From Lysobacter antibioticus (GTDB lineage: Bacteria; Pseudomonadota; Gammaproteobacteria; Xanthomonadales; Xanthomonadaceae): 64,000 bases of DNA. The notes beneath the pieces were generated by a model that saw only the letters and a list, made by a program, of their open reading frames with translations, made no database searches and was not told the origin of the DNA. Positions within the stretch are counted from its first letter, which is position 1. Each line of letters opens with the position of its first letter. Below are positions 16,495 through 25,720 of the stretch, in pieces. The stretch covers positions 1,748,577 to 1,812,576 of the forward strand of contig NZ_CP013141.1 of NCBI RefSeq assembly GCF_001442535.1. The letters run 5' to 3'. Position numbers and translations under genes: made by a program.

Positions 16495-18792
16495 TCAGAA
16501 CGAAGCCTTGAACTCCGCACCGACGATGCGCGGGTCGTTGACGAAACCGACCAGGTTGTTGAAGTCGATGCCGCCGACCGCACGCTTTTCGTTGAGGATG
16601 TTGCGGCCGTACAAGGCCACGTCGTAACGGCCGTTGTCCCACTGGTAGCCGATGCGCAGGCCGCCTTCGAGCAGGTCCTTGCCGCGGAACTCGCGGGCTT
16701 CGTACAGGAAAAAGTTCACTTCGCTGCGGTAAGCCCAGTCGGTGTAGACGTAGAACTCGTTGCCGTTGGCGAGCGGCAGGCTGTAGCGCGCGGTGACGTT
16801 GTAGACCCACTTCGGCGCCTGCGGCAGCGGATTGCCGTCGATCGCCGCGAGGGTCTGGCCGTTGCGCACCACGGTCGGGTCGGTGACGGTGCAGCCGCCG
16901 CCGCAGGGAGCCACGAACAGGTTGCTGTCCTGGATCTCGGTGTCGTTGTAGCTGGCGCCGAAGGTGACCATCAGGTTATCGGTCACGTAGGCGTCGAGGT
17001 CGACTTCCACGCCCTGACCGAGGGTCTTGTCGGCGTTGACCAGGATGGTCTGGTTAAGCGCGCCGCCGACGGCGTTGAGCTGCTGGTTGTCGACGGTGTA
17101 GCGGAACAGGGCCACGCCGAGACGCGCGCGCTTGTCCCACAGGTCGGCCTTGAGGCCGGCTTCGTACGAGATCACCTTCTCGGCGTCGGCGACCGACGGC
17201 TGCGGCGGGGTCTGGAACAGCAGGCGGCCCTGGATGCTGGGCGCGCGGAAGCCCTTGGCGATGCGCGCGTACAGATTGATGTCCGCGGTGGCCTGGAACA
17301 CGCCGCTGATGTCCCAGCTGACGTCGTCGACGTCGGTGCGGACCTTGAACGGGCCCGACACCGGCGCACCGAACGGCGCGCTCTGCAGCACGCTGGCGCT
17401 GAAGTCCTTCTTGTCCTGCGTATAGCGCAGACCACCGCGCAGCTTGAAGCGCTCGCTCACGTCGTATTCGAGCGAACCGAACGCGGCCCAGGCCTTGTTG
17501 CGCTGCTTCTGCTGGGCATGACCGGCCTGCACGCCGCCGGCGAGGCTATCGTAGTTGAGGCTGTCGACGGTGATGTCTTCGTCGAAGTAGAACAGGCCGG
17601 CCTGCCAGTTGAGCGGGCCCGCATAGCTCGATTCGATGCGGAATTCCTGGGTCCACTGGCGGTGATCCGGCAGGCCGTCGGCCGACTCGGCGGCGAACGG
17701 AATGCCGACCGGGGTGCTGCCGCCCGGCAGGAACATCGCGCCTACACCGCCGTCGATGTCGCCGCGGCTAAGCGAATCGGCGGTTTCGTAACCGGTGATC
17801 GAGTACAGGGTCAAGTCGTTCGGCAGTTCCCAGCTCAGGCGCGCGCTGGCGCCGTAGCTGTCGAGCTCCTGCGAGTTGCGGCCGTCGATGCCGACCTCGT
17901 CGATGTCGAAACCGTCGGCGAAATCGTTGGTGCCCTTCTTGAACAGCATGGCGCGGAACAGACGCGCGGTGCCGTTGAGGTGGCGCGAGTGGACGTTGAA
18001 CAAGGCATTGAAGGTGTCGCTGCCGTCGTACTGCAGCTGCAGGCGCACGGCGGATTCGTCGTAGCCTTCGAGTTCGCCGTTGCTGCGCGCGTTCGGATTG
18101 GTGTTGGTGACCCAATCGTCGCGGCGCTGGTACATCGCCGAAGCGCGCGCGGACCAGTTGGCGCTGAGCGGGCCGCTGATCGCGCCTTCGAAATTGGTGG
18201 TGCCGTAGGTGCCGTAGGACACCTGGCCGTAGCCTTCGAGCTCGCGGGTCGGCTTGGCCGACTCGAACTTGACCACGCCGGCCGGGGTGTTGCGGCCGAA
18301 CAGCGTGCCCTGCGGGCCGCGCAGCAGTTCGACGTTCTCCAGGTCGAACACCGGGAAGCCCTTCAGCAGCGGGTTCTCCAGGACGATGTCGTCATAGACC
18401 AACGAGACCGGCTGCGAGGCGTTGAGGTCGAAATCGGTATTGCCCAGGCCGCGGATGTAGAAACGCGGGAAGGCGCGGCCGAACGAGGACTCGATGTTGA
18501 GGCTCGGCAGGCGGCCGGACAGGAAGCGGATATCGCCGCCGCCGGAACCGAGCACGTGCAGCTTCTCGCGGTCGACCGTGGTCAACGCGACCGGGACGTC
18601 CTTGGCGCGTTCGACCTTGCGCTGGGCGGTGACCATCAGCGCGTCGAGGGTCTTAGCCTCGCCTTCGGCGGGCGCGGCGGGCGCCGGGTCCTGGGCAAAG
18701 ACGGTGGCGGAAGCGAGGGTCAAGCCGATAGCGACGGCCAGGGCGTGACTACGGGGCGCAGGGCTGCGAAGAGCACGCAAGTGCTGGAACAT
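16495..18792 (-). CDS. TonB-dependent outer-membrane receptor
   Basis: 765 residues. A signal peptide ends near ATVFAQ, followed by an Ala/Pro/Glu linker and a TonB-box-like TLDALMVTAQR near residue 48. The plug domain spans about 60-170 (VPVALTTVDREKL, RGPQGTLFGRNTPAGVVKF) and the barrel follows, with EYDVSERFKLRGGLRYTQDKKDF and the terminal aromatic F. The protein imports a ligand across the outer membrane using TonB energy. Neither the sequence nor its neighbours identify the ligand; the closest resemblance is to the generic receptors annotated for iron or carbohydrate uptake. It is single with its own terminator. Confidence 0.93.
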   Translation of the reverse strand: MFQHLRALRSPAPRSHALAVAIGLTLASATVFAQDPAPAAPAEGEAKTLDALMVTAQRKVERAKDVPVALTTVDREKLHVLGSGGGDIRFLSGRLPSLNIESSFGRAFPRFYIRGLGNTDFDLNASQPVSLVYDDIVLENPLLKGFPVFDLENVELLRGPQGTLFGRNTPAGVVKFESAKPTRELEGYGQVSYGTYGTTNFEGAISGPLSANWSARASAMYQRRDDWVTNTNPNARSNGELEGYDESAVRLQLQYDGSDTFNALFNVHSRHLNGTARLFRAMLFKKGTNDFADGFDIDEVGIDGRNSQELDSYGASARLSWELPNDLTLYSITGYETADSLSRGDIDGGVGAMFLPGGSTPVGIPFAAESADGLPDHRQWTQEFRIESSYAGPLNWQAGLFYFDEDITVDSLNYDSLAGGVQAGHAQQKQRNKAWAAFGSLEYDVSERFKLRGGLRYTQDKKDFSASVLQSAPFGAPVSGPFKVRTDVDDVSWDISGVFQATADINLYARIAKGFRAPSIQGRLLFQTPPQPSVADAEKVISYEAGLKADLWDKRARLGVALFRYTVDNQQLNAVGGALNQTILVNADKTLGQGVEVDLDAYVTDNLMVTFGASYNDTEIQDSNLFVAPCGGGCTVTDPTVVRNGQTLAAIDGNPLPQAPKWVYNVTARYSLPLANGNEFYVYTDWAYRSEVNFFLYEAREFRGKDLLEGGLRIGYQWDNGRYDVALYGRNILNEKRAVGGIDFNNLVGFVNDPRIVGAEFKASF

Positions 18793-19029
18793 GGTCGGGT
18801 TTCTCGATGGACGCGGCGCGTGGGACGCCAGTTCGTGGGAAACCGCCGCCGCCGTGCTCCCTCGGGCACGCGCGTACGGCGATGGGCGATCGGACCGTCC
18901 CTTGACGGCCGTGACGCGGACTGCCCGCGCCGGTGGCGGCTCATTGACCGGCGAATGTTACCAAACCATTAAAGAGCCCGTGCTCGAATGGGCTTTCTGG
19001 CCGATCGGCGGACTGGCCGGCAGAGAGCC

Positions 19030-19371
19030 CCCTCTCCCGCCAGCGGGAGAGGGCTGGGGTTAGAGCCGGCTTCAAGTTGCGAGTCGCTTGGGCTTTGGCG
19101 GGGAAGAGCAAATCCCCCCTGCCCCCTTTTCCAAAAGGGGGGAACAGCTCGGGTAGGTTTCGAGTCGGCCGACGCGAATCGTCAGCGAGGGGAAAGCGCT
19201 GCTACCGAAGCCGCCGAACCATTGCCCCCTTGGTCAAAGGGGGCCAGCGCCAGGCGCATCGGGCCGAAGGGGCGAACGTGCAGCGCGGGGGATTTGCCGT
19301 TGCTCGCCCGGTCGATTTGCTCTCTCGCGAGCAAGAGCAGTCCCTCTGCCCCCCTTTTTCAAAGGGGGGGA
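19030..19371. repeat. Cluster of palindromic repeats between the TonB receptor and amidohydrolase genes
   Basis: The 648-bp gap 18793-19440 has no recognisable gene. It holds a CCCTCTCCCGCC hairpin (19030-19053) and three CCCCTTTT/AAAAGGGG-type palindromes (19110-19142, 19222-19245 and 19341-19371). Between the last copies, the runs GAGCAA and GATTTGC recur in both orientations, so these are parts of longer dispersed elements. Related copies occur at 43540-43570 and 48406-48442. Confidence 0.8.
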
Positions 19372-19440
19372 GTTCTTCGAGTTGGATTCGTTGCGATCTA
19401 CACGCCGGGACCTAATCCCCGTAACCCACTTCGCAGGCGC

Positions 19441-21528
19441 TTACTTCGCCGCGGCCACCTTGGCCGGTGCGGCGAAGGGCTTCACGCCCAGGGCGTCGTA
19501 GACCTCACTGGGGTAGTAAGCGGTGTCGCCCTGCAGCACCAACGAGACCTTGCGGATGTCGGCGATGTCGCGGGTCGGGTCGCCGTCGACCAGGATCAGG
19601 TCGGCGCGCTTGCCGGCCGTCACCGAGCCGCGGTCGTCGAGCACCCGGGCGACCTTGGCGGCGTTCCAGGTCGCCACCTGCAAGGCCTGCGACGGAGTCA
19701 GGCCGGCACGCACGTACAGCGCCAATTCGTGCTGCAGGGTGAAACCGGGCACTTCGTCGGTGCCTGCCAGCAGCGGCACGCCGGCCTTGTAGGCGCGGCC
19801 GACGAACTCGACCGCCTTGGCGTAGGACTTGTTGTAGCGCGCCGCGGTGGCGTCGTCGGGGATGTTCATCTCGGCCGAACGGCGACCGCGCTGCACGTCC
19901 GGCGGCAGGTGGTCGGCAATGCCTTCGACGATCGGCGACAACTCGCCGTCGCGCTGATGCAGGAACTCGAAGGTCGCCAGGGTGGGGTCGATCGCGATCT
20001 GCTTCTTCGCCAGGGTCGCGATGAAGTCCTGCACCGGCTTGGAGTCGAGGTCGAGGTCGGCGGCCTTGTCGGCGACCAGGTAAAAACGCTGCAAAGTGCG
20101 GGTGTCGGTCTTGTCGTCGACGAAGAAATTCAGCAGCAGTTGGTTGATGTGCTGGACTTCGTCGTAGCCCTGGTCGACCACGTCCTGGGCGCGCATGAAC
20201 GCCGGCACGTGGCCGCTGACGCGCAGGCCCTTGCTGTGCGCATAAGCCGCGGTCTCGCGCAGCAGCTCCTTCGGGAAGGAGTTGTAGATCTTGACCTGCG
20301 GATAGCCGTTGGCAGCGTACCAGTCGACCGCCGACTTGGCGCCGGCGATGTCCTTGATGACGAAGCCGTTGCGCGCCGAGAAATTGCTCTCGCCCTCGAT
20401 GAAGCCGGCCGGCACCACGTTCGGCGACAACAACGTGCCCGCCTTGATCTCGCCGATCATCTGCTGCAGGGTCGCGTTGTCGTTGCCCATGTCGCGCACG
20501 GTGGTGACGCCCGCGGCGATGTTGAGGCCGCCGTCCCAACGCGAAAGATGGCCGTGCATGTCGAACAGGCCCGGCATCAGCACGCGGCCGCCGCCGTCGA
20601 CGCTGCGGTCGTACTTCAGCGATGCCGCGGCCTTGCCGACCGAGACGATCTTGCCGTCGGCGACAACCACGTCGGTGGCCTCGCCGAGCTGGGCCTTTTC
20701 GCTGTCGAACACGCGCACGTCGCGCAGCAGGGTGGTGCCGGCGAAACGGTGGCCGAGCTTCTGCCGCAGGTCCACCAGCAGCTTGCCTTCGGCGGCCTTC
20801 TGCCGTGTTTCCAGCGCGTTGGCGTTGCCCTGCCACCCTTCTTCGATCAGTTGCAGATAGCCGGGATAGATGAAGGCGAACAAGCGCGGTTCCGCGCCGG
20901 TGGTGGCCCAGGCGAAGTTCGGGGTGAAGCCCTGCCCGGTCATGGCGAGCAATTGCACCTTCTCGGTCTTGCCGTCGCGGGTCACCTCGGCTTCGTCGAG
21001 CTTGCGCGCGCTCAGGCTGCCGTTCGGCAGCAGCGGCAGCTTGCCGTCGCTGCGCTTGGCCAAGGCATTGAGCACCACCGAAATGCCGGCCGGGGTGCCG
21101 CCGAGCGGCGCATACAGACCGGGGCCGGACACGCTCGCCTCGCCCGAATCGGACAGCGACTTCCACACCGCCTTGTCGCCGTCGCGGCGGAAGCTTTCAT
21201 CGACTTTCGCGCCGAACGTCGAGGTGCCCTGGACCTGATAGGTCTGGTAGGTGCCGTCCTTCGCCAGCGTGTAGGTTTCCTTGAGCTCGGGGCCGCGGCC
21301 GTTGTCCTTGAAGATGAAATCGACCGTGGTGGTGCCGTCGTCGGCCCGGGTCACGACCTGCTGGCCGGCCTGCTTGCCGCCATCGACCAGGGCCAGGTAA
21401 CGCGTGGTCTCGGCCGCGAAGGCGCTGCTGGCGAAACCCGAGGCGAGGCAGACCGCGAGGGCCAGGCGGGCGACGGAGGGCAGGCGCGGCGCGCGCAGGG
21501 TCGAGCGGGACATCGGCAGTTGAGGCAT
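19441..21528 (-). CDS. Secreted amidohydrolase with an extra N-terminal domain
   Basis: 695 residues; GGAG upstream supports the start at 21528. A signal peptide ends near ASSAFA. Residues about 40-270 form a domain with repeated beta-like segments that I cannot assign. From about 275 it is a metal-dependent amidohydrolase of the imidazolonepropionase-like group: DMHGHLS (metal His pair), QVKIYN (candidate carboxylated Lys), SGHVPA, EVQHINQ and the metal Asp in LLAGTDEVPG. The C-terminal sandwich includes GSVTAGKRADLILVDGDP. It probably hydrolyses an amide or peptide-like bond in the periplasm; the substrate is unknown. Confidence 0.88.
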   Translation of the reverse strand: MPQLPMSRSTLRAPRLPSVARLALAVCLASGFASSAFAAETTRYLALVDGGKQAGQQVVTRADDGTTTVDFIFKDNGRGPELKETYTLAKDGTYQTYQVQGTSTFGAKVDESFRRDGDKAVWKSLSDSGEASVSGPGLYAPLGGTPAGISVVLNALAKRSDGKLPLLPNGSLSARKLDEAEVTRDGKTEKVQLLAMTGQGFTPNFAWATTGAEPRLFAFIYPGYLQLIEEGWQGNANALETRQKAAEGKLLVDLRQKLGHRFAGTTLLRDVRVFDSEKAQLGEATDVVVADGKIVSVGKAAASLKYDRSVDGGGRVLMPGLFDMHGHLSRWDGGLNIAAGVTTVRDMGNDNATLQQMIGEIKAGTLLSPNVVPAGFIEGESNFSARNGFVIKDIAGAKSAVDWYAANGYPQVKIYNSFPKELLRETAAYAHSKGLRVSGHVPAFMRAQDVVDQGYDEVQHINQLLLNFFVDDKTDTRTLQRFYLVADKAADLDLDSKPVQDFIATLAKKQIAIDPTLATFEFLHQRDGELSPIVEGIADHLPPDVQRGRRSAEMNIPDDATAARYNKSYAKAVEFVGRAYKAGVPLLAGTDEVPGFTLQHELALYVRAGLTPSQALQVATWNAAKVARVLDDRGSVTAGKRADLILVDGDPTRDIADIRKVSLVLQGDTAYYPSEVYDALGVKPFAAPAKVAAAK

Positions 21529-21586
21529 CGGATCGTGCTCCGGAAAAAACAGAATGAAATAGGTAGAAACCTGGAGTGCTAAGGCT

Positions 21587-21970
21587 TCAGTCGTGATGCG
21601 TGATCATCAGGACGTAACCGTCCGGGTCCGTGACCCGGAACTCGCCCTTGGGGCGGTAGAACGGATGGGCCATGGCGCCGGCGTCGATACCGGCGGCGAG
21701 CACGCGCTCGCGCATCGCCGCGACGTCGTCGCAATACACATAGAACAGCACCGCCTGAACGGTGTCGTCGACCGGCCCGTCGGCCAGCACCAGCATCAGC
21801 TCGGCGCCGCCGGGGCTCTGCAGCGAGACCCAGACCGGGTCGTCGCCGCAGGAGGGCTCGTAGTGGGCGTTGCCGATCGCGAAACCGAAGGTGGCATAGA
21901 AGGCTACCGCGCGCGGCACCTGGGCGACGTGCAGCATCGGCACGAAACGCTGTGCGCTTGGCGCCGTCAT
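21587..21970 (-). CDS. VOC-family (glyoxalase/bleomycin-resistance fold) protein
   Basis: 127 residues comprising one VOC fold with the paired beta-alpha-beta-beta-beta units. VPMLHVAQVPRAVAFYATFGF is the first and VLFYVYCDDVAAMRERVLAAG the second, ending EFRVTDPDGYVLMITH. Possible metal ligands are His14, Glu58 and the Asp/Glu of the last strand. Relatives include antibiotic-binding resistance proteins and dioxygenases, so function is open. It is 58 bp upstream of the amidohydrolase gene in the same direction, so co-transcription is possible. Confidence 0.85.
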   Translation of the reverse strand: MTAPSAQRFVPMLHVAQVPRAVAFYATFGFAIGNAHYEPSCGDDPVWVSLQSPGGAELMLVLADGPVDDTVQAVLFYVYCDDVAAMRERVLAAGIDAGAMAHPFYRPKGEFRVTDPDGYVLMITHHD

Positions 21971-22198
21971 GAGGCCCGTCCCGGCGCCCGTCCTGTATGT
22001 CGGCTGCCCTGCGCCATCGCCCCGCTCCTTGATGAACTGCGCCGGAGTGTAAACCGGCCGCAGCCGGCGAACCTGGCCCCTTGGTCATGCTTTGCCCGGC
22101 CTCGCGGGCCCGCCCCGGGCGGCCATGCCTTTCGTCACGGGCCGCCCTGGCCCGGGGTCGGTTAGGCTTTAAGGTTCCTATTGACGAGGTTCCGCACG

Positions 22199-24406
22199 AT
22201 GAAGCATCCCCTCGCGCTGGCGTTGGCCGTGGCCCTGTTCGCCACCGGTACCAGCCTTGCCCACAATGCCCAGGCCCAGACCAAAGCAGACCAAGCCGTG
22301 ACCGCCAACGCTCAATCGAACGCGAACCCGTTCTTCCAGGAGAGCCCGCTGCCGCTGCAGTTCCCGCAGTTCGACAAGATCAAGGACGCCGACTTCGCGC
22401 CGGCCTTCGATCGCGGCATGGCCGATCAGCTCAAGGAGATCGAGGCGATCGCCAACAACGCGCAGGCGCCGAGCTTCGACAACACCATCCTGGCGCTGGA
22501 GCGCTCGGGCCGCATCCTCGCCCGTTCCACCTCGACCTTCTTCAACCTGATGAGCACCGACACCAACCCGGTGCGTCAGAAGCTCATGCAGGAATACGCG
22601 CCGAAGATGTCGGCGCACCGCGACGCGATCAACCTCAACCCCAAGCTGTTCGCGCGCATCAAGACCCTGTACGGCCAGCGCGACTCGCTGGGCCTGGACG
22701 CCGAGGGCGTGCGCCTGGTCGAGCGCTACTACACCGACTTCGTCCGCGGCGGCGCCAACCTCAGCGACTCGCAGAAGACCCGCCTGAAGGCGATCAACGC
22801 CGAGCTGGCCGAACTGGGCGCCAAGTTCAGCGAGAACGTGCTCGAAGAGGTCAAGGACTCGGCCATCGTCGTCGACACCAAGGCCGAACTCGACGGCCTG
22901 TCCGACGAGCGCATCGCCGCCGCGGCCGAAGCGGCCAAGGCACGCAAGCTCGAGGGCAAGTACCTGCTGACCCTGCTCAACACCACCGGCCAGCCGCCGG
23001 AGACCGATCTGACCAACCGCGCCCTGCGCGAGAAACTGCACAAGGCCTCGGTCGCGCGCAACAGCCGCGGCAACGCCTTCGACAACACCGAGCTGGTGTC
23101 CAAGGTCGTCACCCTGCGCACCGAGCGCGCCAAGATGCAGGGCTACCCGAACTACGCCGCCTACGTGCTCGAGGACGAGACCGCCAAGAACCCCGAGGCG
23201 GTCAACAACATGCTCGGCCAACTCGCCCCGGCCGCGGTCGCCAACGCCAAGCGCGAAGCCGCCGACCTGCAGGCGATGATCGACAAGGAACAGGCCGCCA
23301 AGGGCGAGAAGAGCTTCCAGCTCGAGCCCTGGGACTGGGCGTTCTACGCCGAGAAGGTGCGCAAGGAAAAGTTCGCCTTCGACGAAGCCCAGCTCAAGCC
23401 CTACTTCGAGATGAAGAACGTGCTCGAGAACGGCGTGTTCTACGCCGCCGGCCAGCTCTACGGCCTGAAGTTCAAGCAGCGCACCGACCTGCCGCTGTAT
23501 CGCCCGGACACCAGCGTTTACGACGTGTTCGACGCCGACGGCAAGCAGCTGGCGATCTTCATCGCCGATATGTACTCGCGCGATTCCAAGCGCGGCGGCG
23601 CCTGGATGAACTCCTACGTCGACCAGTCGGAACTGTTCGGCACCCTGCCGGTGGTGGCCAACCACCTCAATATCCCGGCACCGCCGGCCGGCAAGCCGAC
23701 CCTGATGACCTGGGACGAGGTCACCACCATGTTCCATGAGTTCGGCCATGCCCTGCATGGCATGTTCTCAAACGTGAAGTACCCCTACTTCTCCGGCACC
23801 AGCGTGCCGCGCGACTTCGTCGAGTTCCCCTCGCAGGTCAACGAGATGTGGGCCGACTGGCCGTCGGTGCTGGCCAACTACGCCAAGCACTACCAGACCG
23901 GCGAGCCGATGCCCAAGGAACTGCTGGACAAGGTCCTGGCCGCGTCCAAGTTCAACCAGGGCTTCACCACCACCGAATACCTCGGCGCGGCCATGCTCGA
24001 CCAGAACCTGCACCAGATCGGCGACGCCGCCCAGGTGCCGAAGGCCAAGGACGTGATGGGCTTCGAGACCGCTTCGCTGAAGAAGGACGGCATTTACTAC
24101 ACGCCGGTCCCGCCGCGTTACCGCACCCCGTACTTCAGCCACATCATGGGCGGCTACGCGGCCGGCTACTACGCCTACATCTGGTCGGAAGTGCTGGACG
24201 CCAACACGGTGCAATGGATCAAGCAGCACGGCGGCCTGACCCGCGAGAACGGCGACCGCTTCCGCGCCACCCTGCTCTCGCGCGGCGGCAGCAAGGACGC
24301 CCTGCAGCTGTTCCGCGATTTCGCCGGCCATGAGCCGAAGATCGAGCCCCTGCTGGAGCGCCGCGGCCTGACCGCCCCGGCCACCGGCGAGCCCAAGAAT
24401 AAATAA
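22199..24406 (+). CDS. dcp: Peptidyl-dipeptidase Dcp (M3 family)
   Basis: 735 residues from the ATG at 22199; an in-frame TTG six codons earlier is less likely. A signal peptide (ALALAVALFATGTSLA) suggests a periplasmic enzyme. The zinc-binding HExxH is in TTMFHEFGHALHGMF near residue 515, with the third ligand Glu downstream in the EFPSQVNEMWADW helix. Dcp removes C-terminal dipeptides from oligopeptides. The YSRDSKRGGAWM and YTPVPPRYRTPYFSHI segments are typical of the family. Single gene with a strong terminator. Confidence 0.94.
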   Translation: MKHPLALALAVALFATGTSLAHNAQAQTKADQAVTANAQSNANPFFQESPLPLQFPQFDKIKDADFAPAFDRGMADQLKEIEAIANNAQAPSFDNTILALERSGRILARSTSTFFNLMSTDTNPVRQKLMQEYAPKMSAHRDAINLNPKLFARIKTLYGQRDSLGLDAEGVRLVERYYTDFVRGGANLSDSQKTRLKAINAELAELGAKFSENVLEEVKDSAIVVDTKAELDGLSDERIAAAAEAAKARKLEGKYLLTLLNTTGQPPETDLTNRALREKLHKASVARNSRGNAFDNTELVSKVVTLRTERAKMQGYPNYAAYVLEDETAKNPEAVNNMLGQLAPAAVANAKREAADLQAMIDKEQAAKGEKSFQLEPWDWAFYAEKVRKEKFAFDEAQLKPYFEMKNVLENGVFYAAGQLYGLKFKQRTDLPLYRPDTSVYDVFDADGKQLAIFIADMYSRDSKRGGAWMNSYVDQSELFGTLPVVANHLNIPAPPAGKPTLMTWDEVTTMFHEFGHALHGMFSNVKYPYFSGTSVPRDFVEFPSQVNEMWADWPSVLANYAKHYQTGEPMPKELLDKVLAASKFNQGFTTTEYLGAAMLDQNLHQIGDAAQVPKAKDVMGFETASLKKDGIYYTPVPPRYRTPYFSHIMGGYAAGYYAYIWSEVLDANTVQWIKQHGGLTRENGDRFRATLLSRGGSKDALQLFRDFAGHEPKIEPLLERRGLTAPATGEPKNK

Positions 24407-24438
24407 TTCAGGTTCGCTGACCGGCTTTTCGCCAACTA

Positions 24439-24472
24439 AGGCCGCCCACCTGTCCGGTGGGCGGCCTTTTTG
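24439..24472 (+). terminator. Rho-independent terminator of dcp
   Basis: GGCCGCCCACC pairs perfectly with GGTGGGCGGCC and is followed by TTTTTG, 32 bases after the stop. Confidence 0.93.
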
Positions 24473-24660
24473 TCGTTGGAAGGCACATAACCACCGTTAT
24501 CACGATCTAAAGATTTCCAAGGAATTTCCGCACTTTCGACGAAGCTCGACTTATGTCACATTCGGTCCAAGTGGAGCCCAACTAACCTGATTTTGGATAT
24601 CGACGGCGTCGTTCAGCACCAGCGTAACGACAGGAAGTTCGATCAACAGGGGACATCAGG

Positions 24661-25428
24661 ATGGCCGCCATCTCCGTGGTCCAAGCTGCAAGCTCGTCCG
24701 GTTCCAGTTCCAACCGCAACGATCGACGCATCGCGCTGGTCGAACGCGATCCGCTGTTGAGGCAACAGATCCTGCATTCGCTGCAGATGCGCCAGTTCGC
24801 CGTCGTCGAATGCGCGAACGCCACCGCGCTATACCGCAATCTGCTCAGTTCGCCCTGCGATATCGCAGTAATCGCGAGCGATCTTCCAGACGACAATCCA
24901 CGCACGGTCGCCTTGCACCTGCGCCAACATTCCGACATCGGCATCGTCATGCTCGACGCCGATGCCGGCAGCGGCTGCCAGACCGAGTCCTATCACGAGA
25001 TCGCCGACGCCTGTTTCCCCAAACCGGTCGACCTCGACGGACTCGCCGCGGTCATCACCGCGATGCACAGCCTGCAACATCACATGCGTGCCATGCCCGC
25101 GCGCAGCAGCGCCGGTTTGAGCGAATGGGAACTCGCGCTCGACGGTTGGACCCTGCGCACCCCCGACGGATCTTCGATCGACCTCAGCGCGCCCGAGCGC
25201 AGTGTGCTGTTACGCCTGGTCAATACCGGCGCCGGCGGCCATCCGGTTTCGCACGACAGTCTGATCGGTTCCTTGACCAGCGATGTCTACGATTTCGATC
25301 CGCACCGCCTGGAAATGCTGATCTATCGTCTGCGCAAAAAAGTCGCGCTGATGAGCCCCTTGCCGTTGCCTCTGCGCGCCGTGCGCGGCATGGGTTATCT
25401 GTGCACCATCGTGCGTGCGAACAGTTGA
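24661..25428 (+). CDS. OmpR-type winged-helix regulator with degenerate receiver
   Basis: 255 residues; AGGGGACATCAGG upstream supports the start. Residues about 22-140 have the receiver fold (RIALVERDPLLRQQ, CFPKPVD with the conserved Lys). At the phospho-acceptor position (VIASDLPDD) my alignment puts Ala where Asp is expected, with an Asp two residues on. Residues about 155-250 form an OmpR/PhoB winged helix (LDLSAPERSVLLRLV-like core, HRLEMLIYRLRKKV, LRAVRGMGYLC). No sensor kinase is adjacent. The next gene is a giant adhesin, a plausible target, with 292 bp between. Confidence 0.87.
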   Translation: MAAISVVQAASSSGSSSNRNDRRIALVERDPLLRQQILHSLQMRQFAVVECANATALYRNLLSSPCDIAVIASDLPDDNPRTVALHLRQHSDIGIVMLDADAGSGCQTESYHEIADACFPKPVDLDGLAAVITAMHSLQHHMRAMPARSSAGLSEWELALDGWTLRTPDGSSIDLSAPERSVLLRLVNTGAGGHPVSHDSLIGSLTSDVYDFDPHRLEMLIYRLRKKVALMSPLPLPLRAVRGMGYLCTIVRANS

Positions 25429-25720
25429 ATAGTCACTGCGGACTTTCATAGCGGCCGCAGGGGGCGGCTGACGTCGAGAACTGTGCAACTCACACATTCG
25501 CTTGCGTGATCTCGCGTGAGTGAAGGTGATGCTGCATGAGTGTATTGCGTAGTTGGGCTACCTAGCCTGCATCAGCCGATGACTGTCGTGCCAGCGAACG
25601 CGGCAGCGATGATATCCCACGGATTGAGACGAAATCGCAGCCATAGCGGCCGGCTCGCATCTGCTCCGTCCTGCGCTATCGATCGGCCCACCGCATCGAC
25701 CGTAGACGGAGACTGTTGCC

